A stretch of DNA of 36,353 nt from a virus. The notes under the pieces are model-generated. The model made no database searches, was not told the DNA's origin, and saw only the letters and a program-made list of their open reading frames with translations. The first letter of the stretch is position 1; every line of letters starts with the position of its first letter. Position numbers and translations under genes: made by a program. The stretch covers positions 1 to 36,353 of IMG/VR virus record IMGVR_UViG_3300028840_000732, one strand, 5' to 3'. Positions 1 to 5,589 of this stretch are shown here, in pieces.

Positions 1-231
1 TTCACTCTTCGCATACTTCAGTACGGAGACGTGAGATAGTCCTAAGAATTCACCTATTTCCATGGATGATTTACCCATGCGTCCGTATATAGAACGGCTC
101 CCGTTAATCTTTATCAGCGAATGTATGAACACTCTCCTAGCTGATGTGTATACTCTCCGTGATGACTTATCACACGGGTCGTATCCGGTTCGCTCGACAA
201 CCCGGAATTGTATTTCTTCTAGTTCGATCAT
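1..231 (-). CDS. Helix-turn-helix protein, DnaA domain IV-like (3' end outside window)
   Basis: The minus-strand frame opens at an ATG (229-231) and runs off the left edge, so at least 77 residues are visible and the C-terminus is missing. Near the visible end, residues EIGEFLGLSHVSVLKYA fit the helix-turn-helix of the DnaA C-terminal domain (pattern EIG-x-FG-x-DHTTV-xHA), preceded by a basic stretch with RRVYTSARR. A role in DNA binding is inferred; whether it binds an origin, a promoter or something else is unknown. The start overlaps the stop of the upstream zinc-knuckle gene (TCAT on the plus strand, i.e. ATGA), so the two are probably translationally coupled. It could also be a generic phage HTH regulator. 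Confidence 0.7.
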   Translation of the reverse strand, partial: MIELEEIQFRVVERTGYDPCDKSSRRVYTSARRVFIHSLIKINGSRSIYGRMGKSSMEIGEFLGLSHVSVLKYAKSE

Positions 232-407
232 AGGTCTTCAAATATATCGTTAGCCCATTCATCTTTCCAGTCCTGCAATTCGTGGGGCCAGACTTCTCCG
301 GTTCCTTCGCACATGGAGCAGGTAACGTACTCATCGAGTTCATCGTCATAGGTGTCTCCGAATCCGTTACACTCAGGGCAGGTTTCTGCTGTTGTTGGGT
401 CGTGCAT
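228..407 (-). CDS. Small protein with two CxxCxGxG-like zinc knuckles
   Basis: A 59-residue protein starting at the ATG at 405-407 after the leader ACTAACC. It contains CPECNGFG (residues 10-17) and CSMCEGTG (residues 30-37), the paired CxxCxGxG motif of the DnaJ/HSP40 cysteine-rich domain, which would bind one zinc ion. The rest is very acidic. Tiny DnaJ-zinc-finger proteins are common in phages and their partners are usually unknown. It overlaps the following HTH gene by 4 bases. The paired motif makes it very likely real although it is only 59 codons long. Confidence 0.8.
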   Translation of the reverse strand: MHDPTTAETCPECNGFGDTYDDELDEYVTCSMCEGTGEVWPHELQDWKDEWANDIFEDL

Positions 408-446
408 GGTTAGTATCCTTTTTTTAGTCCTACTAAAATAGTTGCA

Positions 447-830
447 TCAATCCTCAAAAAGTTCGGATATTTTTTGATACGACTTCTTGGTTATGAACGT
501 CCAGCCTGTTGCCGTGTAAACATTCACGCCTTTTCGGTTAGGCGAAACAATATAATCAGGAGTGGTGTATTCCTTTTGGTTGTCTATGCACATGGTTAAA
601 GCTTGGTAGAACTGCTCAAACTCCTCTACCGAAAACTCCATGATTTCGATGTCTACGATATGCTCATATTTGAGATTCTTGAAAGCAAAGTAGTACAGCG
701 TGTCGATGGTGATGTTGCGTTCGATTGTTTGGTTAAACAAGTGGTTTTTGAAAAGTTGCTCCCTTTTCTGTTCCGTGATTTGGGCGTTCGCTGATGACAG
801 TAGCCCGATGATAAAAATTAGTTTTTTCAT
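447..830 (-). CDS. Small secreted or periplasmic protein of unknown function
   Basis: A 127-residue protein. I chose the ATG at 828-830 rather than an in-frame ATG 15 codons upstream because it begins MKKLIFIIGLLSSANAQ, a standard signal peptide with a cleavage site after ANA. The upstream bases hold AAAAGGACTA, a weak ribosome site. The mature part has no motif I recognise. An exported small protein in the early arm could act in the host envelope, for example in superinfection exclusion, but nothing in the sequence proves this. It lies directly next to the cassette half-site at 865, so it may be foreign cargo. Confidence 0.7.
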   Translation of the reverse strand: MKKLIFIIGLLSSANAQITEQKREQLFKNHLFNQTIERNITIDTLYYFAFKNLKYEHIVDIEIMEFSVEEFEQFYQALTMCIDNQKEYTTPDYIVSPNRKGVNVYTATGWTFITKKSYQKISELFED

Positions 831-864
831 TAGTCCTTTTGTTTTCCTCTTTTGATATATGTCC

Positions 865-873
865 GTTATATGC
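865..873. other. Cassette end / inverse-core half site GTTATATGC
   Basis: GTTATATGC here is the exact reverse complement of GCATATAAC at 1098-1106. Together they bracket the 58-residue gene at 884-1060, as the two ends of an integron cassette do. Read on the minus strand, GCATATAAC is followed by GGACATATATC, which could be the first arm of a second attC whose other arm is missing. Confidence 0.45.
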
Positions 874-883
874 AATTAAGTAT

Positions 884-1060
884 TTAATTGAATCCGAAAC
901 ATAGCGCCATAATATCCCCCTCGAAATCTGATAAGTTAAATTTATCAACCTTAACATCTTTTCCATAGAATACCGAAAGACCTTTATTTAGTCTTTCAAC
1001 TGTTATACTTTCGTTAGAGTATTTATAATAAACTACTCCATCTTTTATATAGATATTCAT
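884..1060 (-). CDS. 58-residue protein in a cassette-like unit
   Basis: It starts at ATG 1058-1060 (MNIYIKDGVVYYKYSN) and ends in CFGFN before TAA. It is rich in beta-favouring and aromatic residues, and I do not recognise a family. The gene is bracketed by complementary 9-base ends (1098-1106 and 865-873) and is preceded on its own strand by an attC-like hairpin, which is the gene-forward orientation normal for integron cassettes. It has no AACCAATAACC leader, unlike the neighbouring early genes, which fits an independent origin. Confidence 0.6.
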   Translation of the reverse strand: MNIYIKDGVVYYKYSNESITVERLNKGLSVFYGKDVKVDKFNLSDFEGDIMALCFGFN

Positions 1061-1097
1061 CTTGTTTATATTTAAAGTTTATAAAGTGTAAATAAAA

Positions 1098-1158
1098 GCA
1101 TATAACACCAGCTATATTCTATACTCGTTCCTCGTTCAGCATATAGCCAAACCGTTAG
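1098..1158. other. attC-like recombination site (integron cassette type)
   Basis: Seen on the plus strand: GCATATAAC (1098-1106), spacer, GCTATAT (1111-1117), a loop of about 23 bases, ATATAGC (1141-1147), spacer, GTTAG (1154-1158). This is the AAC...L''...L'...GTT layout of an attC site, with a perfect 7-bp inner stem. Read on the minus strand the right core is GTTATATGC, which matches the far end of the next unit. The stop codon of the tiny gene at 1160-1252 abuts the site. A plain stem-loop is possible. Confidence 0.5.
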
Positions 1159-1159
1159 T

Positions 1160-1252
1160 TCAGCTCAGGTTTTGTGCGTGAAGTTTAGCTTCCATCGCCA
1201 GCATCCACTGAGTACCGTATGTTCTACGGGGTTTCTTTCTTATAGGTTTCAT
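1160..1252 (-). CDS. Possible 30-residue basic peptide
   Basis: The frame starts at ATG 1250-1252 (MKPIRKKPRRTYGTQW) and ends with TGA at 1160-1162, next to the attC-like site. The N-terminus is strongly basic and the rest could be a helix. No family is recognised. It fits the compact spacing of the array (11 bases after the next upstream gene), but it is short enough to be chance. Confidence 0.4.
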   Translation of the reverse strand: MKPIRKKPRRTYGTQWMLAMEAKLHAQNLS

Positions 1253-1263
1253 GTCGTTTTTTT

Positions 1264-1485
1264 TTAGTCTTCAACAGGCACCAAGATGAATCCGAAGTCT
1301 TCTTTGTATTCGTTTACTCCGTGCTCCCCGTCCCACTCTTCGTTTACACAACCTTTGTGTGTGATTAGCAGGTTGCCTTCGCATGAGTTTGTACGTGGGT
1401 TGATCTGACTTAGTTCGCTGGTGTCAACGTCGTAGATTTTAGCGTTGAACAATTCTTCGTTGGTTACTTTGATTGTTGTTTTCAT
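1264..1485 (-). CDS. Small acidic early protein, unknown function
   Basis: A 73-residue acidic protein (MKTTIKVTNEELFNAKIYDV...). The start is supported by the conserved leader AACCAATCAACC directly before ATG. The C-terminal half has the look of a small beta-rich fold (FGFILVPVED at the end). I recognise no family. It sits 12 bases downstream of the 74-residue gene in the leftward array. Confidence 0.7.
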   Translation of the reverse strand: MKTTIKVTNEELFNAKIYDVDTSELSQINPRTNSCEGNLLITHKGCVNEEWDGEHGVNEYKEDFGFILVPVED

Positions 1486-1497
1486 GGTTGATTGGTT

Positions 1498-1722
1498 TTA
1501 TTGGGTTAGCTTATCGTGATCTCTCTCCTCATCTATTAAGTCGTTATGGTTTTCCAATTCATCTGCCAGTTCTCTTAATGATTCTATTAAGCCTACATCC
1601 ACCCTCCCGTCAAGGTCGGTAACTTCCGTTGTTATGGTTGAATTTTCTACCATTACTGTTAGTTCAATTATTTTTGCAGGCCTTCCGCTATACGCCCCAA
1701 GATGTCTCGTTGTAAATTCCAT
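1498..1722 (-). CDS. Small early protein, unknown function
   Basis: A 74-residue protein with a beta-rich first half (MEFTTRHLGAYSGRPAKIIE) and an acidic helical C-terminus (SLRELADELENHND). No recognised domain. Its ATG follows the stop of the upstream gene by 5 bases, so translation is probably coupled; it lacks the AACCAATAACC leader seen elsewhere. Confidence 0.65.
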   Translation of the reverse strand: MEFTTRHLGAYSGRPAKIIELTVMVENSTITTEVTDLDGRVDVGLIESLRELADELENHNDLIDEERDHDKLTQ

Positions 1723-1727
1723 TGCTG

Positions 1728-1919
1728 TTATATTTGCTGAGACAGGGCGATAAACAGATCCTTGAATCTTTCGTCTGATGAAGGAACTATTTCGCTATGA
1801 CCCCCGTGATTTACTGAGCAGTCATTGAATCTCCTTCCATTGATTTTTGTCTGAACGATTTGCAAGTCTCCTTTAGTTGCTACTCGCTGTCCGTTGCTAA
1901 GTGTTTTTACAGTGATCAT
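1728..1919 (-). CDS. Small early protein, unknown function
   Basis: A 63-residue protein starting MITVKTLSNGQRV. The leader AAACCAATTAACC immediately precedes the ATG. It has a basic N-terminal half and a hydrophobic C-terminal helix (KDLFIALSQQI). No family is recognised. A TTGTAACC-class promoter variant (1946-1975) lies just upstream and probably drives it and the downstream array. Confidence 0.7.
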   Translation of the reverse strand: MITVKTLSNGQRVATKGDLQIVQTKINGRRFNDCSVNHGGHSEIVPSSDERFKDLFIALSQQI

Positions 1920-1945
1920 GGTTAATTGGTTTAGGTTTGGTTAAT

Positions 1946-1975
1946 TATACGGGCTACTCCCTAAAAAGGTTTCAC
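1946..1975 (-). promoter_or_regulatory. Leftward early promoter, variant
   Basis: On the minus strand GTGAAACC (1975-1968) replaces TTGTAACC, then come T-rich bases and CCCGTATA starting 19 bases after the GTG. The spacing is the same as in the other members of this motif family. Confidence 0.5.
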
Positions 1976-1995
1976 CCACTTAAATACTTTTTTAC

Positions 1996-2367
1996 TTAGA
2001 ACGGTACTACATCCTCCGGTTCCGGAACTACATCCCCTCCAGTAGTCAGTACCTGGTGAGGTATAGACTTATGAAAGAACTTACGGGTAAAGTATTCTAT
2101 ACGTCCTCCCATATCCTGAGCGAAGGTAGGCTTAAATGTTTTTAGCTTAGTCCATTCACGTCCGGTAGTCTTTTTGTTTGTCCGACGGTATAGGGTTATC
2201 CATCCGTCCTTAACTTCTGCCGCGATCATTCCTACTTTGTAACGTCGTATGTTACGGATGTTCGGTATTGTTTTGCGGAAGAGGTAAACGTAGTATTCTC
2301 CTTTTGTACCGATGATCTCGAATAGATTTTTCTCGGTGGCGATTGTCATTATTGGCTTTGGTTTCAT
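1996..2367 (-). CDS. Basic early protein, unknown function
   Basis: A 123-residue basic protein (MKPKPIMTIATEKNLFEIIG...). Leader AAACCACC precedes ATG. It has alternating strands with many R, K and aromatic residues and a negatively charged tail (PEPEDVVPF), the shape often seen in small nucleic-acid-binding or single-strand-binding proteins. This is a resemblance in composition only; I see no diagnostic motif. It is the last gene before the promoter variant at 1946-1975. Confidence 0.7.
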   Translation of the reverse strand: MKPKPIMTIATEKNLFEIIGTKGEYYVYLFRKTIPNIRNIRRYKVGMIAAEVKDGWITLYRRTNKKTTGREWTKLKTFKPTFAQDMGGRIEYFTRKFFHKSIPHQVLTTGGDVVPEPEDVVPF

Positions 2368-2378
2368 GGTGGTTTAAT

Positions 2379-2558
2379 TTAGATTATCGACTTAATGTTA
2401 ATCTCTTCGTATTTTTTTTGCGCCTCTTCTAGAGACGCGCCAGGGTTGTTGCGAACCCATTTCATATATTCTACCTCTACTTGTGTCTGCCGTTCAATTT
2501 TAGCACATTGTTCTTTTGTCGGCCCCGTAAAAAGTAGTTTATTTAGTGTGTGTTTCAT
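2379..2558 (-). CDS. 59-residue helical early protein, unknown function
   Basis: It starts at ATG 2556-2558 after the leader AACCAATAACC and ends with TAA at 2379-2381. Residues from about 15 onward (TKEQCAKIERQTQVEVEYM, then SLEEAQKKYEEI) predict two helices, possibly a short helical hairpin. No family is recognised. The leader and the array spacing of 11 to 22 bases on each side make a real gene likely. Confidence 0.7.
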   Translation of the reverse strand: MKHTLNKLLFTGPTKEQCAKIERQTQVEVEYMKWVRNNPGASLEEAQKKYEEINIKSII

Positions 2559-2580
2559 GGTTATTGGTTTAGGTTATTGG

Positions 2581-2844
2581 TTATATTTTCTCCTGCATCT
2601 CTTTACGTGTCATCGTGTCGAACCCGTAGAAGTTTAGGAACGCATTGATATGTAGTGCCGTGGTTTGTGATTGAGCGTTGTAAATACTGATCTCATTAGT
2701 GGCGTGATTGTAGCTTGCCACTCGCGTGGTATAGCTTATCAAGTCGCTAACTCGCTCTCCGTTCACTTCGTACTCATTTACGTGGTGGTTATTCAGTGTC
2801 TTACGTCCGTCTATTGGCTGCAATTTGAATGTTCTGTCAATCAT
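2581..2844 (-). CDS. Small early protein, unknown function
   Basis: An 87-residue protein (MIDRTFKLQPIDGRKTLNN...) ending in a helix (FDTMTRKEMQEKI). Leader AAACCAATAACC directly precedes the ATG. No domain is recognised. A well-formed TTGTAACC-class promoter lies 20 to 50 bases upstream, so this is probably the first gene of a transcript. Confidence 0.75.
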   Translation of the reverse strand: MIDRTFKLQPIDGRKTLNNHHVNEYEVNGERVSDLISYTTRVASYNHATNEISIYNAQSQTTALHINAFLNFYGFDTMTRKEMQEKI

Positions 2845-2864
2845 GGTTATTGGTTTTATTTGGT

Positions 2865-2894
2865 TTTACGTAGGTTGATTAAAAAAGGTTACAA
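2865..2894 (-). promoter_or_regulatory. Leftward early promoter (TTGTAACC class)
   Basis: Minus strand: TTGTAACC at 2894-2887, six T residues, then TACGTAAA starting at 2872, exactly 19 bases after the TTG. The TTG and the TAA stop of the gene at 2889-3035 share bases. Confidence 0.65.
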
Positions 2895-3035
2895 TTTTTT
2901 TACTGAGTACAGTGCGTAGTTAGGTGGTGTCTGCAATTCGGGGGCGGCTATTTGCACCGCGTGGAACCTTGTCTCCCCCATAACTACTATACTTTTGCCA
3001 GTCTCTTTGTGTGTTACTCTGAATAGGTAGTTCAT
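2889..3035 (-). CDS. 48-residue early protein, unknown function
   Basis: It starts at ATG 3033-3035, overlapping the stop of the upstream repeat protein (ATGA), and ends TTG-TAA inside the next promoter. Sequence MNYLFRVTHKETGKSIVVMG suggests a small beta-sheet with a later VKKL end. No family is recognised. Coupling by overlap plus the shared promoter bases support it as a real gene. Confidence 0.65.
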   Translation of the reverse strand: MNYLFRVTHKETGKSIVVMGETRFHAVQIAAPELQTPPNYALYSVKKL

Positions 3036-3391
3036 GCCTCCAGGTTTTTGTTCTCCCCACCCCCTGCGTAGGTAGAACGTCTTGCATTTTCAATCATAGC
3101 CGTCAAACCTTTCAATGTTTTAGCACCATAAGAAGTAGCGACTGTTCCTTTTCTTTCATTTGGATGAAATATAGCTTCTGCAACCTCTTTTGGCTCATAA
3201 GAATCATTTTCAATCATAGCTTGTAATCCCTCGTAGGTCTTACTTCCAAATCTTGTTTCAATTCTTCCTTTCTTTTCGTTGCCGTGATAGATAGCGTCTG
3301 TAACTTCTTTTAGTTGTCCGCCCCCTGCGTAGGTAGAACCGCCTAGCAAGGTAAGCGTGGTTTACTCTTCAGTTTTCTCTGCTTTAGTCAT
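3032..3391 (-). CDS. Duplicated-domain protein with an in-frame TAA near its start
   Basis: The long frame (3032-3349) encodes two tandem copies of a unit of about 35 residues: KEVTDAIYHGNEKKGRIETR (about residues 14-33) and KEVAEAIFHPNERKGTVATS (about 53-72), each ending in AMIEN. STYAGGG occurs at both ends. The frame has no ATG; its first possible start is a TTG. Thirty bases of ATG-initiated frame (MTKAEKTEE, 3365-3391) sit upstream after the conserved leader AACCAATATC, in the same frame, separated by one TAA (3362-3364). The gene may start at TTG 3349, be read through, or be a recent nonsense mutant. Function unknown. Confidence 0.55.
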
Positions 3392-3427
3392 GATATTGGT
3401 TTTTGTTGGTTTGTGTTTCTGTTTTAT

Positions 3428-3457
3428 CTTACGTGGGTAGACTGGAAAAGGTTACAA
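3428..3457 (-). promoter_or_regulatory. Leftward early promoter (TTGTAACC class)
   Basis: Minus strand: TTGTAACC at 3457-3450, TTTT, then CACGTAAG starting 19 bases after the TTG. The TAA within it is the stop codon of the gene at 3452-3712. It would drive the duplicated-domain gene. Confidence 0.6.
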
Positions 3458-3712
3458 TTCTCTTTGCATTTTAGCTATTTGCGAATGGAAGCAAAGGTCT
3501 GAAACAAAGTCTATACGATCTTGCATATCCATTTTGCCTAATTCTTGGGTTTTATTTTCCTCTTCACTGATGAGATCAAAAACGTTAGTTCCCAATGCTT
3601 TGCCAGCCATTTGGAAAAGTTCGTTAACCTCTTTTTCAGTAGGTTGGTATCCATCCATAGTCATGGCGTAGGATACGTTGGTTAGCTTTTCGCTTATTTG
3701 CTCGATGGTCAT
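3452..3712 (-). CDS. Small helical early protein, unknown function
   Basis: An 86-residue, largely helical protein (MTIEQISEKLTNVSYAMTMD...) with an acidic centre. No family recognised. The upstream gene ends 12 bases before it. Its last codon and stop (TTG TAA) form part of the next promoter. Confidence 0.7.
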   Translation of the reverse strand: MTIEQISEKLTNVSYAMTMDGYQPTEKEVNELFQMAGKALGTNVFDLISEEENKTQELGKMDMQDRIDFVSDLCFHSQIAKMQREL

Positions 3713-3724
3713 TTTCCTGGAATT

Positions 3725-3913
3725 TTAGTGGTTAGTATTTTGTTTTGATAGGTGTTTATTGTATTGCGTAATAAAGTCCTTTTGAAACCCTGTCATAGGT
3801 GGCTTGTTGCCGATAACAATGGGCAAAAGGTCTTCAATGTAACGCCCTAAATACTTTTCGTTAGTGTAGTATTTTAGTAGGTAGTTACGCAATTTTGCTT
3901 CCGCTTGGCTCAT
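3725..3913 (-). CDS. Small helical early protein, unknown function
   Basis: A 62-residue basic, helical protein beginning MSQAEAKLRNYLLKYYTNEK. The leader region carries AACCAATAAACC about 10 bases before the ATG. It lies between two similarly compact genes. I recognise no family. Confidence 0.65.
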   Translation of the reverse strand: MSQAEAKLRNYLLKYYTNEKYLGRYIEDLLPIVIGNKPPMTGFQKDFITQYNKHLSKQNTNH

Positions 3914-3931
3914 GGCTTCGTGGTTTATTGG

Positions 3932-4279
3932 TTATAAAACAGGGTCGAAAAATCCCCCGTATGCCATTAAGTCGCTCGCAAGGTTCAGAAAGTCGTGATA
4001 ATCGGGGTTTTCAAAGTTTACGTGAACATTTGTTTCGGCGAATGAGTCAAAGCTATCCTTATTTTCAAGATAGTGATTTCGCATTTCCTCAAAGGTTGTT
4101 TCAGTGTCGTACAAAATTGTACGTTCCCCTATATACCCCTCTCTCACATACTTAGGGAGGTGGGCAAATACTCGATATCCTGCTGTAGGGTCAAACTTTT
4201 TACGTGCATCGAATTGCATCATCGTGTAACCCTCATCCCTGCAAGTTTTAAGACAAATATCAGTTCCTATAGTTTGCAT
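3932..4279 (-). CDS. First clear gene of the leftward arm, unknown function
   Basis: A 115-residue protein (MQTIGTDICLKTCRDEGYTM...) with cysteines near the N-terminus and an aromatic, acidic C-terminal half that looks like a compact globular fold. No family recognised. The leader AACCAATAAAAACCAACC precedes the ATG. It is the most upstream convincing gene of the minus-strand array. Confidence 0.7.
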   Translation of the reverse strand: MQTIGTDICLKTCRDEGYTMMQFDARKKFDPTAGYRVFAHLPKYVREGYIGERTILYDTETTFEEMRNHYLENKDSFDSFAETNVHVNFENPDYHDFLNLASDLMAYGGFFDPVL

Positions 4280-4302
4280 TTTGGTTGGTTTTTATTGGTT
4301 AG

Positions 4303-4373
4303 ACCACCGTAGGGGAATTGAACCCCTATACTCCAGGATATATTGATCCCTTTGTTCCTCATCATTCGGTGGT
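4303..4373 (-). ncRNA. tRNA-like element with canonical T-arm, probably degenerate
   Basis: On the minus strand the ends ACCACCG and CGGTGGT pair perfectly over 7 bp, and AGGGG-TTCAATT-CCCCT (plus-strand 4311-4327) is a textbook T-arm and T-loop. I cannot fold a normal D-arm: the only helix is TGAT/ATCA with a 13-base loop. The candidate anticodon stem (GGGAT/ATCCT) leaves a 6-base loop with no U33. No 3' CCA is encoded. It is therefore a decayed tRNA, a tRNA mimic, or a fortuitous structure. A weak 32-codon frame (4267-4365) runs through it on the same strand. Confidence 0.35.
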
Positions 4374-4775
4374 TGGTTGAATTTTCATCGTGCGCCAGTC
4401 GGTTTACTTGGCACACGGAATAGGTTTACTTTGTCATTTGCCATATATTAATACGCGTTCTAATGGTTGCGTCATTCAGTCCCGTATGGCTCGGTTAATA
4501 CCCCTCAGATGGCGGTGAAACTACTCTTTGGGTGACTATTGCACACGAACGGAAGTATGTAGTTGTTCGCGGGTGGACTTTTCAGGAAGGTATCCACTTA
4601 TTCTACCTAACACCGTAGCCTTACGGGGCCATTTTTGCGGTGCTGCAATTCAGTTTAGTATTATAGTGAGAACTGATAAGGTCACTTGACAATTTCCAGG
4701 TATTGTCGCTCTAAGGTGGCTAGCCTCCATTGCTTTCGCAGCCGTGTTGGTTTTTAGTTTGTGCTTCTTTGTAGT

Positions 4776-4805
4776 TTAACGTAAACCCGTTCAAAAAGGT
4801 TACAA
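4776..4805 (-). promoter_or_regulatory. Leftward early promoter (TTGTAACC class)
   Basis: Minus strand: TTGTAACC at 4805-4798, five T residues, then TACGTTAA starting at 4783, 19 bases after the TTG. It is the best match to the host -33/-7 spacing among this family and points into the tRNA-like element and the leftward array. Confidence 0.65.
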
Positions 4806-4830
4806 AAAATTTCAACTTTCTTTTATTCGC

Positions 4831-5170
4831 TTCGCTAATTGCCGCTTTGTGAGGGTCAAGGCTCGTCGCCCCTACTTTAATAGCCTCCAACATTTAGTTA
4901 CTAAGAACAAACCGAACAACTGCAAACTCTTGGCGTGCTGCGTACCTTGGTACGGCACTGAGAATGGCTTACGCTGTTCTCGCTGTTTTCTTTTTGTAGC
5001 CTGTAAAAGAACTTGTTTCGTTTGCGCTACAATTATTTTAACGGGACGAACGGTAAAAAGGTTACAAAAAAAGTTAAAATAATTTGAGATCGCCAGTATT
5101 TCCACGGGATAGCGGGGCAAATAAAAAGGACAAGCACGACAAACCGCACCCAATAAAAAAGCACCCACCT
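4831..5170. other. Intergenic region with a perfect palindrome
   Basis: It contains the palindrome CGTACCTTGGTACG, extended on each side to GTGC...GCAC with a two-base bulge (4935-4958), and a second leftward promoter at 5037-5067. A 57-codon minus-strand frame (4720-4893) lacks a leader and runs through the promoter at 4776-4805, so I do not call it. No gene is convincing here. Confidence 0.5.
5037..5067 (-). promoter_or_regulatory. Leftward early promoter (TTGTAACC class)
   Basis: Minus strand: TTGTAACC at 5067-5060, five T residues, then CCCGTTAA starting at 5045, 19 bases after the TTG. No gene follows for about 750 bases, so its transcript would have a long leader or act as RNA. Confidence 0.6.
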
Positions 5171-5424
5171 AAATACAATAAAAATTTAAGCTATATAGGA
5201 ATAGACAGTGCACCCGCAAACATATAAAGAGATAGAAAGTATCAATGAACATCCAAGACGGTAATAACCGCAACCCGTATACCTACATCAGTAAGTTATC
5301 AGAAAGAGAAAACTCTTGCAATCAACCCAAAAATAGAACGCGCGCGCGTACGTAAGGGAAGCCATTGTCATATAATTACTATTATGTTAACTTGATACGT
5401 AACTAGCTGACAAACAACCATTGC

Positions 5425-5474
5425 CAACAAATAAGTTTGTTGAATTGTAACCTTTGCGCCCTGTATTGCAACAC
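5425..5474 (+). promoter_or_regulatory. Possible rightward promoter beside a 7-bp hairpin
   Basis: TTGTAACC at 5445-5452 follows the perfect inverted repeat CAACAAA/TTTGTTG by two bases. The downstream element at the expected position is TGCAACAC, which does not match CGTWWA, so this may be an operator-like copy rather than an active promoter. Confidence 0.35.
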
Positions 5475-5589
5475 GAAACACACGGAAAACATGGCGAACG
5501 CGAAGCGACCCCACCCCCGTCCAGGATCGCGTTTTCCTGGGACGGACTCACCCCCGCCCGACGCCATATAACCCACAACGGGAGCCTCT

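Larger units (their letters stand above)
4280..4830. other. Intergenic region, no convincing gene
   Basis: About 550 bases hold the tRNA-like element and a leftward promoter (4776-4805). On the minus strand there is also a chain of three tiny overlapping frames of 19, 8 and 32 codons: 4385-4444, 4362-4388 and 4267-4365, linked by ATGA and TGATG overlaps. None has a recognisable product. The remainder shows no conserved leader or codon pattern, so it is probably untranslated leader or structured RNA for the early array. Confidence 0.5.

Noticed and set aside
62-253. Plus-strand frame of 63 codons at the left edge
   Set aside because: It is antisense to the HTH and zinc-knuckle genes, both of which have motifs and an ATGA overlap.
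4303-4373. A fully functional tRNA
   Set aside because: The acceptor and T-arm fit, but no D-arm and no 7-base anticodon loop with U33 can be drawn, so it is listed only as tRNA-like.
4720-4893. 57-codon minus-strand frame
   Set aside because: It has no leader, its middle is the promoter at 4776-4805, and it shows no protein-like pattern.
4872-5168. Minus-strand frame of 98 codons and plus-strand frame 4849-5082
   Set aside because: Neither has the local leader motif or sensible composition, and the first runs through the promoter at 5037-5067 and the palindrome at 4935.
5245-5355. 36-codon plus-strand frame
   Set aside because: It is isolated, has no ribosome site or neighbour coupling, and ends in the alternating CG run; kept only as a remark in the intergenic entry.
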